DNA of 64,000 nt, taken from positions 8,819,693 through 8,883,692 of the forward strand of contig CM043959.1 in NCBI GenBank assembly GCA_014529385.2, in the 5' to 3' direction. The notes beneath the pieces were generated by a model. That model saw only the letters and a program-made list of their open reading frames with translations. It made no database searches and had not been told where the DNA came from. Shown piece after piece: positions 21,400 to 31,652 of this stretch. Position 1 is the first letter of the stretch. Every line of letters starts with the position of its first letter. The position numbers and the translations under genes are program-made. This DNA comes from Adiantum capillus-veneris (Eukaryota > Streptophyta > Polypodiopsida > Polypodiales > Pteridaceae).

Positions 21400-24340
21400 T
21401 TCAAACATCTAGGAAGTCACTAGTCGTACATTGCGAACTTACCTTGGTTGCGTAACCCTGAGAGTACTCCCACTCCTCCTCAATCACTTCTTCACCGCAC
21501 TGTTGTGTACTTTTCAATTGGTTGTGCAACCATCTTAAGCTCATGAATGTTGGTAGGCTCTCCAGGCTTGCCGGATAATGCATCGGTGGTCGTCTTCCTC
21601 ATCTCCACTCGATCCATGCCCTTTGTCACTCTTGATTTGCATCCTCGTATTCTAAAATCCACTTTTGCATCACCGGACTGTGAATCATGCAAATCCGATT
21701 GATTTTAGCCTTTAGATCTTCCGTCATCTTCTTCTCAACACCGAGATTGGACATGACAATCGCAAATATGCGCTCATCATATATGGTTCGCCATAGCGTG
21801 TCTCGAGATTTAAAAAATCCATCTAGCCACTCTCCAATGTAAACTAGAGACTCTGATACCAGCCAACCCTTAGGACGTGCCTTCTGATGCACATATTCCT
21901 TGAGTGTTTTCATGAAATGTTCTAAAAAGAAAATCCATTTGGAATGTACTGTGCCAGCTATTTCCACCTCATCAACTATGTAAACAAGAAGATACACTTG
22001 AATGGTTAGCATGGTAGTAGGAAAGTGTTTCTCAAACATGCCCACAACCTCTGCAGCATTTAGTTTGGAAAATGGTATAAAATCTACATTGATCTCCTTT
22101 TGTGAGATCCATTGCACCAACTTCGCAAGTTTGTAGATTGTGTTACGGACATCAGGAGACAAACATCTCTCAATGGCCACCGGTAAAATAAACTGCAAAA
22201 CACGTCTAGCAATGATATTAAAGTCTACACACGAATTTGTTACACAATTCTCACTATGATATATTCCACTTCAAAGATACCTCACACGTTTTATGCGAGT
22301 CATGTGACTTCAAACTGGTAATCTTTTCTTCTTTAGTGAAACACGTTCGGAGCGAGTGCATAACACCAGTGGGGGTCCTCATAGATCGAATGGTCTCTTT
22401 TACTTTGCGCTCTTGGTCTCTCGTCAAAATCCATGGCACTTTAGCGAGTTTTATCGATCCATCATATGTTGTCTGCGTCCAATATTCATCCATACGATCC
22501 ACATTTCTAAGGTCAACCCTGGCTCCCAAAAAATCTTTCTTGCTAGTTAGATGGTCCCACAGCAGATTACCAACATTCTTGAATACGTGCACTGGATTAA
22601 GAAAGTGATTGATCATGAGTCTAGGCCAATATGGTAACTTGTACCATAGAGAGAGTCTCTTTATCCCTGGGGGCAAACCGTCATCACACATCTCCTTCTA
22701 CTCTAGCCATGCTTATGCAGACATCCTCCGTGGCTCTCCTCCCAAAAAGCCATCGTGTAACACATGATTCTCTGGAAGATACCCTTGATGACCTTCATAG
22801 ATTTGCTTCTTCAATGAGGGCGCCTGATGTGTATTAAGTCTAGGTCCACATGTGACACATGGTTTGTATCCACTTGTTTGAAGCCTTGCATGTATACACA
22901 TGACAATAGGTAAGCTTGAGAAAAACCAAGATTTAGAGTGCTTGAGTTTGAGTGTAAATTACCTGAGCATTCTGTTAGTCGAGGATAGTCATGCATGGTC
23001 CACATTAGAATGCCTCTGATCAAAGAATTCCGTCGACCTGGGTGTCGGCTCATATCTACCACTTCTATGCCAATCCACAATTGTTGTATCTCGTCCAATA
23101 GTGGACAAAGATACAAATCCATATTCTTCACTTTATACCACGCCTGCACAATCAAACTTAGCCATAGCTGCCCCTTCTTGGTAGTCCACGGGGGAATGTT
23201 ATAGTTGATGATGACAATGGGCCATACACTGTAAGAAGTTGATCTTTGACCAAATGGATTTACGCCATCCATAGCTATACCTAGGTGCAAATTTTGAGCT
23301 TCCCTAGCAAAATCCGGCCATGTTTTGTCTATATGTTTCCAGGCTGCGCAATCTACAGGAATCCGTAGCACACCATCCGAAGATTTATTCTCCCCATGCC
23401 ATGATGCTAGGGCGTCCATGGACTTACATTCAAAGAAATGCTTGATGCGAGGAAGCAGAGAAAAATGTTGCAAAACCTTTTGTGGATTTTTCGTTCCATG
23501 GAGATCTACTCGATATCTCTCGGAATCACATTTCGGACACTTCTCCATGTCTATGTATTTCCCTCTGAAAAGAATGCAGCCGTTAGGACAAGCGTGAATC
23601 AAATTGTAATCCATCCCCAAGTTTTGCAAGATCTTTCTTGCTTCCTCTCTGGAATCTGGCATCACATTATCAGCTGGCAATATGTGCTCTTTGAGCAATC
23701 TACACAGTGCAAAAAATGTGGTACACTTGTGTAAGTAATCTATCAAATCATTATACATCTAGAGTTTTTTATTAAAGTAAACACATTGTAATAGATCACC
23801 TGAAAAGTGTTGTGACGCTAGTGTCCCTCTATCCAAACTTTACCTGCATGCTGAGAAGAATGAGGAGCACCTTCAATCTAAATACACTTGCCATACCAAT
23901 ATACAATTGCGTATCGGCTTCACTTCTCATATCATCATAGATAAGCCTCTCTGAATCCATGACCGTCTCAATCATTTCATTGATCTCGGGCTCAAACGTT
24001 GCCTCGTTGGGAATGTGGTATGCATGATCATCGTCTAAGCTGTCAGAGGCTACATCTTGTGGCCTCATGTATGCTGCTTGACCAAAGCGCCTGCGAACAC
24101 GTCTATTGGGTTGCAAGATTGCTGCCTATTGGCCAGCGTCAGAGTCCGACGAGTTATAATTGGCAACAAATCGATCTATAATAGATGGATGAACTCGCCA
24201 AATTTGCAAACGTGCTGCAAAAAAACGTTTCTTGTCCGTCGCACAACATGCTTGCATTGATTACAAGGACATAAGATCCTTGTTGAAAGATAGGTGTTTC
24301 TGTTGGACGACCCCACATCCTCATCACTACTAATAATGAA
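21400..24340 (-). pseudogene. tnp2-type transposase gene of CACTA A
   Basis: Reading right to left: a zinc-finger-like transposase-associated segment (ILCPCNQCKHVVRRTR, about 24200-24300) with a frameshift near 24185; then KFGWSDSSVTAL and RLLKEHILPADN; then the tnp2 core with CPNGCILFRGKY, KCPKCDSERY and MDGVNPFGQRSTSYSVW; then WTMHDYPRLTECSG, HFLNPVHVFKNVGNLLWDHL, and a DUF4218 segment (LPVAIERCLS, VDEVEIAG). Unlike B, the DMSRHPG arginine codon at about 23045 is intact. The gene encodes the enzyme that cuts CACTA ends. Frameshifts show it is inactive. Confidence 0.85.
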
Positions 24341-24384
24341 GGTAAAAACCTTATAACCTAGACATAAATTTAATCTTCTATTGG

Positions 24385-24388
<4 letters not shown>

Positions 24389-24470
<82 letters not shown>
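24389..24470. repeat. (TC)n microsatellite in CACTA A 5' region
   Basis: About 80 bp of CT dinucleotides at the position equivalent to the (TC)n in element B (30007-30069). The tract was therefore present in the common ancestor of both elements. Confidence 0.95.
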
Positions 24471-24473
<3 letters not shown>

Positions 24474-24490
24474 TGCACACTATAAACTAC

Positions 24491-24493
24491 CTC
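24491..24493. other. Target-site duplication, left (CTC)
   Basis: CTC lies immediately before the CACTA terminus and is matched by CTC at 31653-31655 after the other terminus. A 3-bp duplication is the hallmark of CACTA transposition. Element B at 30069-30075 shows the uninterrupted TACCTCACATTC expected in the empty site. Confidence 0.88.
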
Positions 24494-24505
24494 CACTACA
24501 AGAGG
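24494..24505 (+). repeat. Left terminal inverted repeat of CACTA B
   Basis: CACTACAAGAGG, exact inverse of 31641-31652. The CACTA pentanucleotide start defines the superfamily. Confidence 0.95.
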
Positions 24506-24529
24506 TTGTGTGCTCTTGTGACGCTGTTA

Positions 24530-24735
24530 GCGACGGAAATACACTGGGTTTTTATAACCCCCGGCATCGCTAAAACCGTCGCTACGAGAGCGTCGCTATA
24601 TGCGTCGCTATAGGAGTCGCTATATGCGTCGCTATAAGCATCGCTATATAGCGACGCATATAGCGACGTTTACACAGAAGACTATAGCGACGCTCATAGC
24701 GACGCTACAGAGCCATAAATAGCGACGCCCGAGAG
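24530..24735. promoter_or_regulatory. Left subterminal repeat array of CACTA B
   Basis: Around ten copies of a GCGTCGCTAT-like 10-mer in both orientations (GCGTCGCTATATG, TATAGCGACGC). In CACTA elements such arrays are bound by the TnpA-type protein and bring the ends together. Hairpins between oppositely oriented copies are evident, e.g. near 24645-24670. A separate hairpin (GGTGGTAGGGCATT and its near-complement) lies at 24747-24775. Confidence 0.9.
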
Positions 24736-24884
24736 ATTTTTTTTTTGGTGGTAGGGCATTGAATGCCCTGCCACCCATCAACCATATTGTACTTGATTCA
24801 CTTTTTAAAAAAAGTGCAAGGGTAGATAATAAACCCAAAATAGTCACCCACAAGACGCATTGTTTGCAAAATTGACAATTGTAC

Positions 24885-24985
24885 ACATCATAGGCAAAAT
24901 GAATTGATTGGCAAATGTAATAATGACAATTGTACAACATCATAGGCATAAAGAATTGATTGGCAAAAGGAACTGCGGTGACAAA
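24885..24985. repeat. Short tandem direct repeat in B 3' region
   Basis: ACAATTGTACACATCATAGG at about 24877-24896 recurs as ACAATTGTACAACATCATAG at about 24929, each followed by a GAATTGATTGGCAAA block. The spacing is about 50 bp. Noncoding. Confidence 0.6.
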
Positions 24986-25068
24986 TGTAATAATATACAT
25001 GGTTCAAAAAGATGTATAAAATCCGTCTCATGATACATAAGCTATGAGAAACCCTAAACTAATGCTAT

Positions 25069-26100
25069 CTATCTACGGCTAAACTGACGTCGTCTAGTCA
25101 GACGTCTCATCGCGTCCAAGCGGCGTATCTGTCGGATTCTGCAAAAAAAGACAATAAGACAGCTTTCAGTAAGTATAAACATATAACGACATTTATAAAA
25201 CAATACAAAAAATAAAAAAGAGTAAACCCTAATACTAACCATGCCGCCGCGAGAACTGAGAATGTCCATCAGGGCGTTTAAGCCCTTCCTGCCTACGTAC
25301 TCGCGCTCGTACGGTGTGGGATCACGTCCTGTCATCGACCACTGTCAAAACATACAAAGATTTCATTATGTTAGAACTAAAAAACTCATAAACCCTAAAC
25401 TATCGAACATAAAGAGCAATGTGAAAACACTTAAAAAATCGGCCTCAAATGATGCCCATCCACCGCTCCCCAAGTGGTGCGAGCTCCCTGCCTCTACTCG
25501 CGCTCTGGCTGCATCCTTTTGTTGCTTCCACTTGTCGGGATTCTCGTGCGCTGCTTTCTTCGCATTCTTCCAATCTTCTTTGGCCAGCCAATCTGGCCTG
25601 TTCCACCCATTCTTGATTGCTTTTTGCACTTTGGAACGCTTGTGTTTGCAGTATTCGCGCATTCGAATCTTCATCAGGTCTTCATTGAAGCGCTGATCCC
25701 GTGTTGGAACGGGAAACTCATCATGAAGTATGCTGATGACTCTGTTTTTTAAATCACTTGGTACTTCACTCCATTTTTTTAGTATGTAGTGTCTAAACAG
25801 CTGAGAGCAAAGACCACGCATGCGCGAGATCACCTTCTTGCCGTCATCATCCATGATGATGCTGTCGCTGATGTCGACGGAGTAAGGCAAGACCTCTGGC
25901 CGGTGACGCATGAACCTGGGTGTCCCGGCAGGGGTCTCGAGCGGCGTGTCGATGGGGGTACGGACGTCAGGTGTCTCCACTGGCGTCTGGGCCCCGAAGC
26001 GAGGAGTGTCGAGTGGGGTGGCTCGTGGCGGAGTAGGTAGAGGTGTGTAGCTTCTAGGAACAGTCATAGAAGAGGCAAGTCGAAAACTCAGAATTTTCAA
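25069..26100 (-). CDS. TnpA-like gene of CACTA B
   Basis: The main frame (26100-25366, 244 codons) starts at an ATG and has a Thr-Pro-rich segment at residues about 17-60 (PLDTPRFGAQTPVETPD). A conserved block follows at residues about 85-125 (KKVISRMRGLCSQLFRHYIL, then a KKWSEVPSDLKNR-type segment). A basic/tryptophan-rich part at about 150-205 includes NGWNRPDWLAKEDWKN and ENPDKWKQQKDAA. It runs into GSGGWASFEAD, probably past a splice site. The next exon-like piece (about 25240-25335) reads GRDPTPYEREYVGRKGLNA. The fit is to plant CACTA second-gene proteins. Unlike the A copy, the main exon is uninterrupted. The spliced C-terminus is not resolved. Confidence 0.7.
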
Positions 26101-26212
26101 TCAAAAGATGTGAGCGCGAGTAGAAAAGAGCGTTATACACCATGGAAGGTACTTAGAGAGCCAGAGCTTTTACAACACGGACCAAAATTGTTCAAATACA
26201 ATATTTGTGGCT

Positions 26213-29200
26213 TTAAGAGATGTCTCTCTCATCCTCGCATAACTCAGCATAACTTCCTATATCTATATAGAGCTCTCCGTTTAAACACATATCCTCTGTT
26301 TCATTTTGTAGCTCCTCTGCATGCACCCCATATAGAGTAGTAGCATCTTGATGCTCGTCTGGCACCACCGCAGCGGCTTCTGATTGAGCATCTTCTCTGA
26401 TCTCCTCCATTGATGTTGTTGTGATTGGCACATGGTAGCCTTCATACGTCCTTGCACTACGAGGGGCTACCTCTATGACGTACCACCAGTTTGATGTAGA
26501 CTTTGTAGGATGAAATATTACCTGCCAGAGCCACATAACTTACATGAGAGCTTTCAAGCACATAACTTGTAAAAGGGGGATGTTAACTATTTACATACTT
26601 ACTTGTTCACAATGCTTGGGTAGTACGAAAGTGTCTCTTAGGTCAGTCCATTTCTTAGTAGAATCCACCTCAAGAAAACCAGACTCTCCTCTACGCACAG
26701 TAGCGTTGCGACCCTCCATGATTATCTTGAACCATTGCACGTCGAACAAGTCGACAAAAAATCCTCTGTAATCGATCCTCAAAATCTCTTGCAGCGTGCC
26801 GAAGTAAGTGAATTCCGCCACCACAGGATCTGCATCAGAGGAACGTCGTCGACTAGACTGTTCAAATTTTGCCATGATTCCACAATCTTGAGTAAAACGC
26901 TTTTTGTCGATTCGTTCCACCCTAAAATGTCGACCTTTACACCATGCTGCTGTGTATGACTTATACTACAACGAACAAAGATTATGAGTGGCCGTTCAAA
27001 CGTTTATAAATAAAGTCACTTGCTAGTCGTACATTGCAAACTTACCTTGGTCGCGCAACCCCGAGAGTACTCCCACTCTTCTTCAGTCACTTCGTCACCG
27101 CATTGTTGTGCGCTTTTCAATTGGTTGTGCAACCATCTTAAGCTCATGAAGGTTCGTAGGCTCTCCAGAACCGTTGGATAGTGCATCGGTGGTCGTCTTT
27201 CCCGTCTCCACTCGATTCGTGCCCTTTGTCGCTCTTGCTTTGCATCCTCATATTGTGAAATCCACTTTTGCATCACTGGATTGTGAAGCATGCAAAATCG
27301 GTTGATTTTAGCCTCTAGATCTTCCGTCATCTTCTTCTCAACACCGAGATTGCACATGACAATCCCAGATATGCGCTCATCATCTATGGTTCGCCATAGC
27401 GTGTCCCGGGATTTATCAAATCCGTCTAGCCACTCTCCAATGTACACTAGGGACTCTGATACCAACCAACCTTCTGCCATGCTACCCTCTGGACGTGCCT
27501 TTTGAGGCACATATCCCTTAAGCGTTTTCATGAAACGCTCTAAGAAGAACATCCATCTGGAATGAACTGTGCCTGCTATTTCCACCTCATCAACTATGTG
27601 AACAAGAAGATGCACCTGAATGGTTAGCATTGTAGTAGGAAAATGTTTCTCAAACATGCACACAAGCTCCGCAGCATTTAGTTTGGCGAATGGTATGGAG
27701 TCTACGTTGATCTCCTTTTGTGAGATATATTGCACCAGCTTTGCAAGTTTGTAGATTGTGTTACGGATGTCGAGAGACAAACATCCCTCAATGGCAACCG
27801 GTAAAATAAACTGTAAAGTATGTGTAGCAATGATATTAAAGTCCACATTTTATGCAATGATATTAAAGTCCACTATGAACGTACCTGACACATTTTATGC
27901 CAATCGTGTGACTTCAAACCGGTAAGCTTTCCTTCTTTAGTAAAACACGTTCGGAGCGAGTGCATTACGCCAGTGGGGGTCCGCAAAGATCGAATGGTCT
28001 CTTTTACTTTGCGTTCTTGGGCTCCTGTGAAAATCCATGGTGCTTTAGGGAGTTTTATCGATCCATCAGACGCTATTTGCGCCCAATATTGCTCCATACG
28101 ATCCACATTTCTAAGGTCAACTCTGGCTCCCAAAGTATCTTTCTTGCCGGTCAAATGGTCCCATAGTAGATTACCCACATTCTTGAATATGTGCATTGGA
28201 TCGAGCAAGTGATTGATCATGAGTCGGGGCCAGTATGGTAACTTGTACCATAGAGATAGTCTCTTCATCCCGGGAGGCAATCCGTCATCGCACATCTCCT
28301 TCTGCTCTAACCATGCTTGTGCAGACATCCTTGGTGGCTCTCTTCCCAAAAATCCGTCGCGTAACACATGATTCTCTGGAAGATACGCTTGATGACCTTC
28401 GTAGATTTGCTTCTTCAGTGAGGGTGCCCTACGTGCATTCAGTCTAGGTCCACATGTGACACATGCTCTGTATCCGCTTGTTTGAAGCCCTGCATGTATA
28501 CACATGATAATAGATCAACTATGGGAAAAAACAAGATTTACAGTGTCTGAGTGAGGAGTGTCAATAGATCACCTGAGCATTCTGTTAGCCCGGGATAGTC
28601 ATGCATGGTCCACATTAGAATGCCTCTGATCAAAGCATTCCGTCGTCCTGTGTGTCAGCTCATATCCACCACCTCTATGCCAATCCACAATTGTTGTAGC
28701 TCTTCCAATAGTGGACGAAGATACACATCCATATTCCCCACTTTATATCGCCCTGGCACAATCAAGCTTAGCCATAGGTGCCCCTTCTTCGTAGTCAACC
28801 ACGGGGGAATGTTGTAGTTGACGATGACAACGGTCCATACACTGTAAGATGTTGATCTTTGACCAAATGGATTTACGCCATCCATAGCCTGGCCTAAGCG
28901 CAAATTTTGAGCTTCCCTGGCAAAATCCGACCATGTTCCATCTATATGTTTCCACGCTACGCAATCTGCAGGAATTCGTAGCACACCATCCGAAGATTTA
29001 TTCTCCTCATTCCATGATGCTAGGGCGGCCATGGACTTACATTCGAAGAAATGCTTGATGCGAGGAAGCAGAGGGAAATGTTGCAAAACCTTTTGTGGAA
29101 TTTTTGTCCCGTGGAGATCTACTCGATATCTTTCGGAATCACATTTCGGACACTTCTCCATGTGTATGTATTCCCCTCTGAAAAGAATGCAGTCATTAGG

Positions 29201-29941
29201 ACAAGCCTGGATAGAATTGTAATCCATCCCCAAGTTTCGCAAAATCTTTCTTGCTTCATATCGGGAATCTGGCATCACATTGTCAGCTGGTAGTATGTGC
29301 TCTTTCAGCAATCTACACAACATAAAAATATGATACAATCGTGTAAAAATCTATCAGATCATTATACATTTAGAGTTTTATTAAAGTAAACTAATTGTAA
29401 TAGATCACCTGAAAAGCGCTGTGACGCTACTGTCACTCCATCCAAACTTTGCCTGCATATTGAGAAGAACCAGGAGTGCTTTCAATCTAGACATACATGC
29501 TCCATTATACAATGGCGTATCGGCTTCACTTTTCATATCATCATAGATAAGCCTTTCTGAATCCATGATCGTCTCGATCATTTCATCAGTCTCGGACTCA
29601 AACATTGCCTCGTTGGGAATGTGATCTGCATGATCATCCCCCGAGCTGTCAGAGGCTACATCTTGTGGCCTCAAATATGCTGCTTGACCAAAGCGCCTGC
29701 GAACATGTCTATTGGGTTGCAAGATTGCTGCTTGTTGGCCAGCGTCAGAGTCCGACGAGTTATAATTGGCAACAACTCGATATATAATAGATGGATCAAA
29801 CTCGCCAAATTCACGAACGTGCTGCAAAGAAACACGTCTTGTCCGTCGCACAGCATGCTTGCATTGATTACAAGGACATAAGACCCTTGTCGAGAGATAG
29901 GTGTTTCGGTTGGACGGTCCCACATCCTCGTCGCTACTCAT
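26213..29941 (-). pseudogene. tnp2 transposase gene of CACTA B (introns, one nonsense)
   Basis: Exon 1 (29941-29409) starts MSSDEDVGPSNRNTYLSTR and has a CPCNQCKH zinc-binding start. A GT-AG intron of 96 bp (29408-29313) joins ALF to RLLKEHILPADN, as in A. The tnp2 core follows (KCPKCDSERY; MDGVNPFGQRSTSYSVW), but TGA at 28655-28657 replaces the CGA found in A. Beyond it come WTMHDYPGLTECSG, a YRACVTCGPRL exon, HLLDPMHIFKNVGNLLWDHL, a DUF4218 exon (27846-27016; VDEVEIAGTVHSRW, LKGYVPQKARPEGS) and DUF4216 exons (26920-26591, 26536-26213). The stop truncates it within the tnp2 domain. Confidence 0.88.
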
Positions 29942-30003
29942 AATGAGGATAAAAAACTTATAACCTGGACAACAAATTTAATATTCTATTGGCATTCTTC
30001 GTC

Positions 30004-30006
<3 letters not shown>

Positions 30007-30069
<63 letters not shown>
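30007..30069. repeat. (TC)n microsatellite in CACTA B 5' region
   Basis: CT dinucleotide run just upstream of the tnp2 gene start, equivalent to 24389-24470 in element A. Confidence 0.95.
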
Positions 30070-30071
<2 letters not shown>

Positions 30072-30075
30072 ACCT

Positions 30076-30304
30076 CACATTCTCTAGTCATGTCCAATCC
30101 CCGCACACCTCGGTCTAGAGGTGCACGGAGATCAGAACCACCCGGTTATAATCTCGTCTTTATTGGTCAATACCTATATTTGTGGGTACAAGAAATCTAC
30201 ACACCCACGTCTACATGATACTGCATGTAGTGGACAAAACCCCTTTGCCTCTTCTCTAGCTATAGCACTTCACAGCATCTTAACATCTTTTCACATTAGA
30301 TCTT
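30076..30304. repeat. Segment shared by CACTA A and B (B copy)
   Basis: ACATTCTCTAGTCATGTCC onward matches 31656-31886 with few changes. In B it follows the (TC)n directly. In A it follows the insertion point of B. This shows that sequence right of 31652 belongs to A. Confidence 0.92.
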
Positions 30305-30770
30305 TTCACTGTTCGTCTAACTCTAAACCCTAAACCGTAAGTAATTCTTGCGTGGACTCGATCTAACGTAAATAAGCGTAAATCTAAATAAACGTAAATC
30401 TAACTAAAAATAAAGCTAAATCTAATTTAACGTAAGTCTAATGACTAGAGGTTGTCTAGATGGTCATTGTGTCGGGGATGTAGTGACTCTTGCCGCCCTG
30501 AAGATCCACCTTCTTCCCTATCTTCTGAAGACATTTCACCAGTACTTTTGGATCGACGGAGCCCACCATGAGTGAAGGCAGCAATACCCTATATTCCATT
30601 GAGGGCTTTCTTCACCCGCTTCATGCAGGCATCGTAGTCTATGGAGACCTAAATCTAATCTAATATAACGTAAATCTAAATCTAGCTTAAATAAACGTAA
30701 ATCCAGTTAAAAATAAACCTAAATCTAATTTAATGTAAGTCTACATATAACCTAATCTTTAACGTCTTTT
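30305..30770. repeat. CTAAATCTAA-rich noncoding DNA around the HMA fragment
   Basis: Outside the HMA piece this is a degenerate array of CTAAA/GTAAATCTAA words, including two CCCTAAA-like units at about 30320. A similar word-rich stretch occurs in A at about 32000-32560. It is too irregular for a telomeric array. Confidence 0.55.
30456..30648 (-). pseudogene. Captured HMA (heavy-metal-associated) domain fragment
   Basis: Reading leftward from 30648: VSIDYDACMKRVKKALNGI, then a TAG. After a frame shift it reads LMVGSVDPKVLVKCLQKIGK, then KVDLQGGKSHY, with a final TAG at 30456. This is the full-length pattern of a plant HMA domain as in HIPP-type proteins (M-D-C-x-G-C, KVKKAL, VDP..LVK.L.K.GK). 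Those domains bind copper, zinc or other metals. Here the first cysteine is Tyr, and the stop and frameshift prevent function. A splice-acceptor-like TTTAG precedes it. It lies upstream of the tnp2 gene on the same strand and is absent from element A, so B probably captured it. Confidence 0.6.
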
Positions 30771-30774
30771 AAGA

Positions 30775-30995
30775 TAGTTTCCTACGACGTTATAACTCTC
30801 TTCTTCTTGTGTGTGTGCGCATGTGTGGATGTGTGTGCCAATAAAAAGAGATAAATGGTATAACCTTTCTATCACCCATGCCAAGTATGATAGATTGATT
30901 ATGCCATTTCCCTCTTGAATAATAGGTCTTGAGTTCAACTCCTCGTCGGCTAGATCTTTAGGTCTTTTAATTTTAATTAGTTTCCTACGACGTTA
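30775..30995 (+). mobile_element. Possible SINE with 18-bp direct repeats
   Basis: TAGTTTCCTACGACGTTA occurs exactly at 30775-30792 and 30978-30995, enclosing about 185 bp. The insert contains a (GT)-rich start, a TGGTATAACC box resembling a Pol III A box (about 30855), a B-box match GTTCAACTC (30933-30941) and an A/T-rich end. Long target duplications and Pol III boxes suggest a SINE. The box spacing (about 78 bp) is wider than in simple tRNAs, so this remains tentative. Confidence 0.4.
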
Positions 30996-30999
30996 AATT

Positions 31000-31394
31000 A
31001 GTTTCTCTCTCTTTCTCTCTCAATGTGTGTGCGTTTTTTTGGATCGTATGCATGTTTTCTCTCTCTTTTCCTCTCTCAATGTGTGCGTTTTTTGTTTATG
31101 CATGTTCTCTCTCTCTTTTCCTCTCTCAATGCGTGCGTTTTTTGTTTATGCATGCTCTCTCTCTCTTTTTCTCTCTCAATGTGTGTGTGCATTCTTTGTT
31201 TATGTATGTGTGTGTGCGTTTTTGTTTTTGTTTGTACTCTCTCTCTCTCTCTCTCAAAAACACTATGTGTGTGTGTGTATGTGTGTGTGTGAGAGAGAGA
31301 GAGAGGGAGAGAGAAAGAGGGGAAGGGAACATGAGAATGAGAAGAGGGAAGGAGCATACCTGGCTCTCCTTCCTCTCCTCGCGTGTGTGTGGAG

Positions 31395-31431
<37 letters not shown>

Positions 31432-31440
31432 CGTTGCCTG
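31000..31440. repeat. Compound TC/TG/GA low-complexity tract in CACTA B
   Basis: Alternating CTCTCTTTTCCTCTCTC, TGTGTGTG and GAGAGAGA blocks. A roughly 55-bp unit (CTCAATG(C/T)GTGCGTTTTTTG, then TTTATGCATG) is repeated three to four times at about 31074-31205. Open frames on both strands are repeat artefacts. Confidence 0.85.
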
Positions 31441-31504
31441 CTCCTTGCTTGAGGGCGCCGAAAAACTCAGATCTGAGATCTGAGTTTTTGGGCGCGCTCG
31501 GTTA

Positions 31505-31636
31505 TTTTTTTACCCCAGCCGGCGTCGCTATGAGCGTCGCTATAAGCGTCTCAAATTTCTTTGTAAATTTGCGACGCTCATAGCGACGTCGGGAATTTTT
31601 TTTTTGAGCGTCGCTGTGTGAGCGTCGCTAATATGA
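31505..31636. promoter_or_regulatory. Right subterminal repeat array of CACTA B
   Basis: GCGTCGCTATGAGCGTCGCT and reverse-oriented GCGACGCTCATAGCGACG copies lie just inside the right terminus. They use the same 10-mer as the left array. They are the expected binding sites of the TnpA-like protein. Confidence 0.9.
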
Positions 31637-31640
31637 ATAG

Positions 31641-31652
31641 CCTCTTGTAGTG
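31641..31652 (-). repeat. Right terminal inverted repeat of CACTA B
   Basis: CCTCTTGTAGTG, exact inverse of 24494-24505; followed by the CTC duplication at 31653-31655. Confidence 0.95.

Larger units (their letters stand above)
18826..24493 (-). mobile_element. CACTA element A, left portion (outer, older element)
   Basis: Homologous to inner element B from about 18826 (matching about 25019 onward) to the (TC)n tract and the short CCTC-containing junction at 24493. All coding blocks are on the minus strand: TnpA-like gene at left, tnp2 gene at right. No CACTA-type terminus was found at its left end, where a minisatellite lies instead. It resumes at 31653 after the inserted element B. Its coding blocks carry frameshifts and stops. 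Confidence 0.85.
24494..31652 (-). mobile_element. CACTA element B (7159 bp, complete, nested in A)
   Basis: Bounded by CACTACAAGAGG (24494-24505) and its exact reverse complement CCTCTTGTAGTG (31641-31652), with CTC on each side. Subterminal GCGTCGCTAT arrays flank a two-gene core on the minus strand: TnpA-like (25069-26100) and tnp2 (26213-29941). The flanking element A sequence reads through the insertion point as in B's own interior, which proves nesting. At least one nonsense codon in the tnp2 gene makes B probably non-autonomous. It also carries a captured HMA fragment and a possible SINE. Confidence 0.95.

Noticed and set aside
24176-24496. The RERERE-rich part of a minus-strand frame
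   Set aside because: The N-terminal part is translated (TC)n; only the CPCNQCKH portion belongs to the transposase gene.
30320-30340. CTAAACCCTAAACC as a telomere
   Set aside because: Only two units in an irregular CTAA-rich stretch inside a transposon.
31023-31483. Frames of 89-152 codons on both strands
   Set aside because: Products are SLSL, CVCV and RERERE runs from TC/TG/GA tracts; all are low-complexity artefacts.
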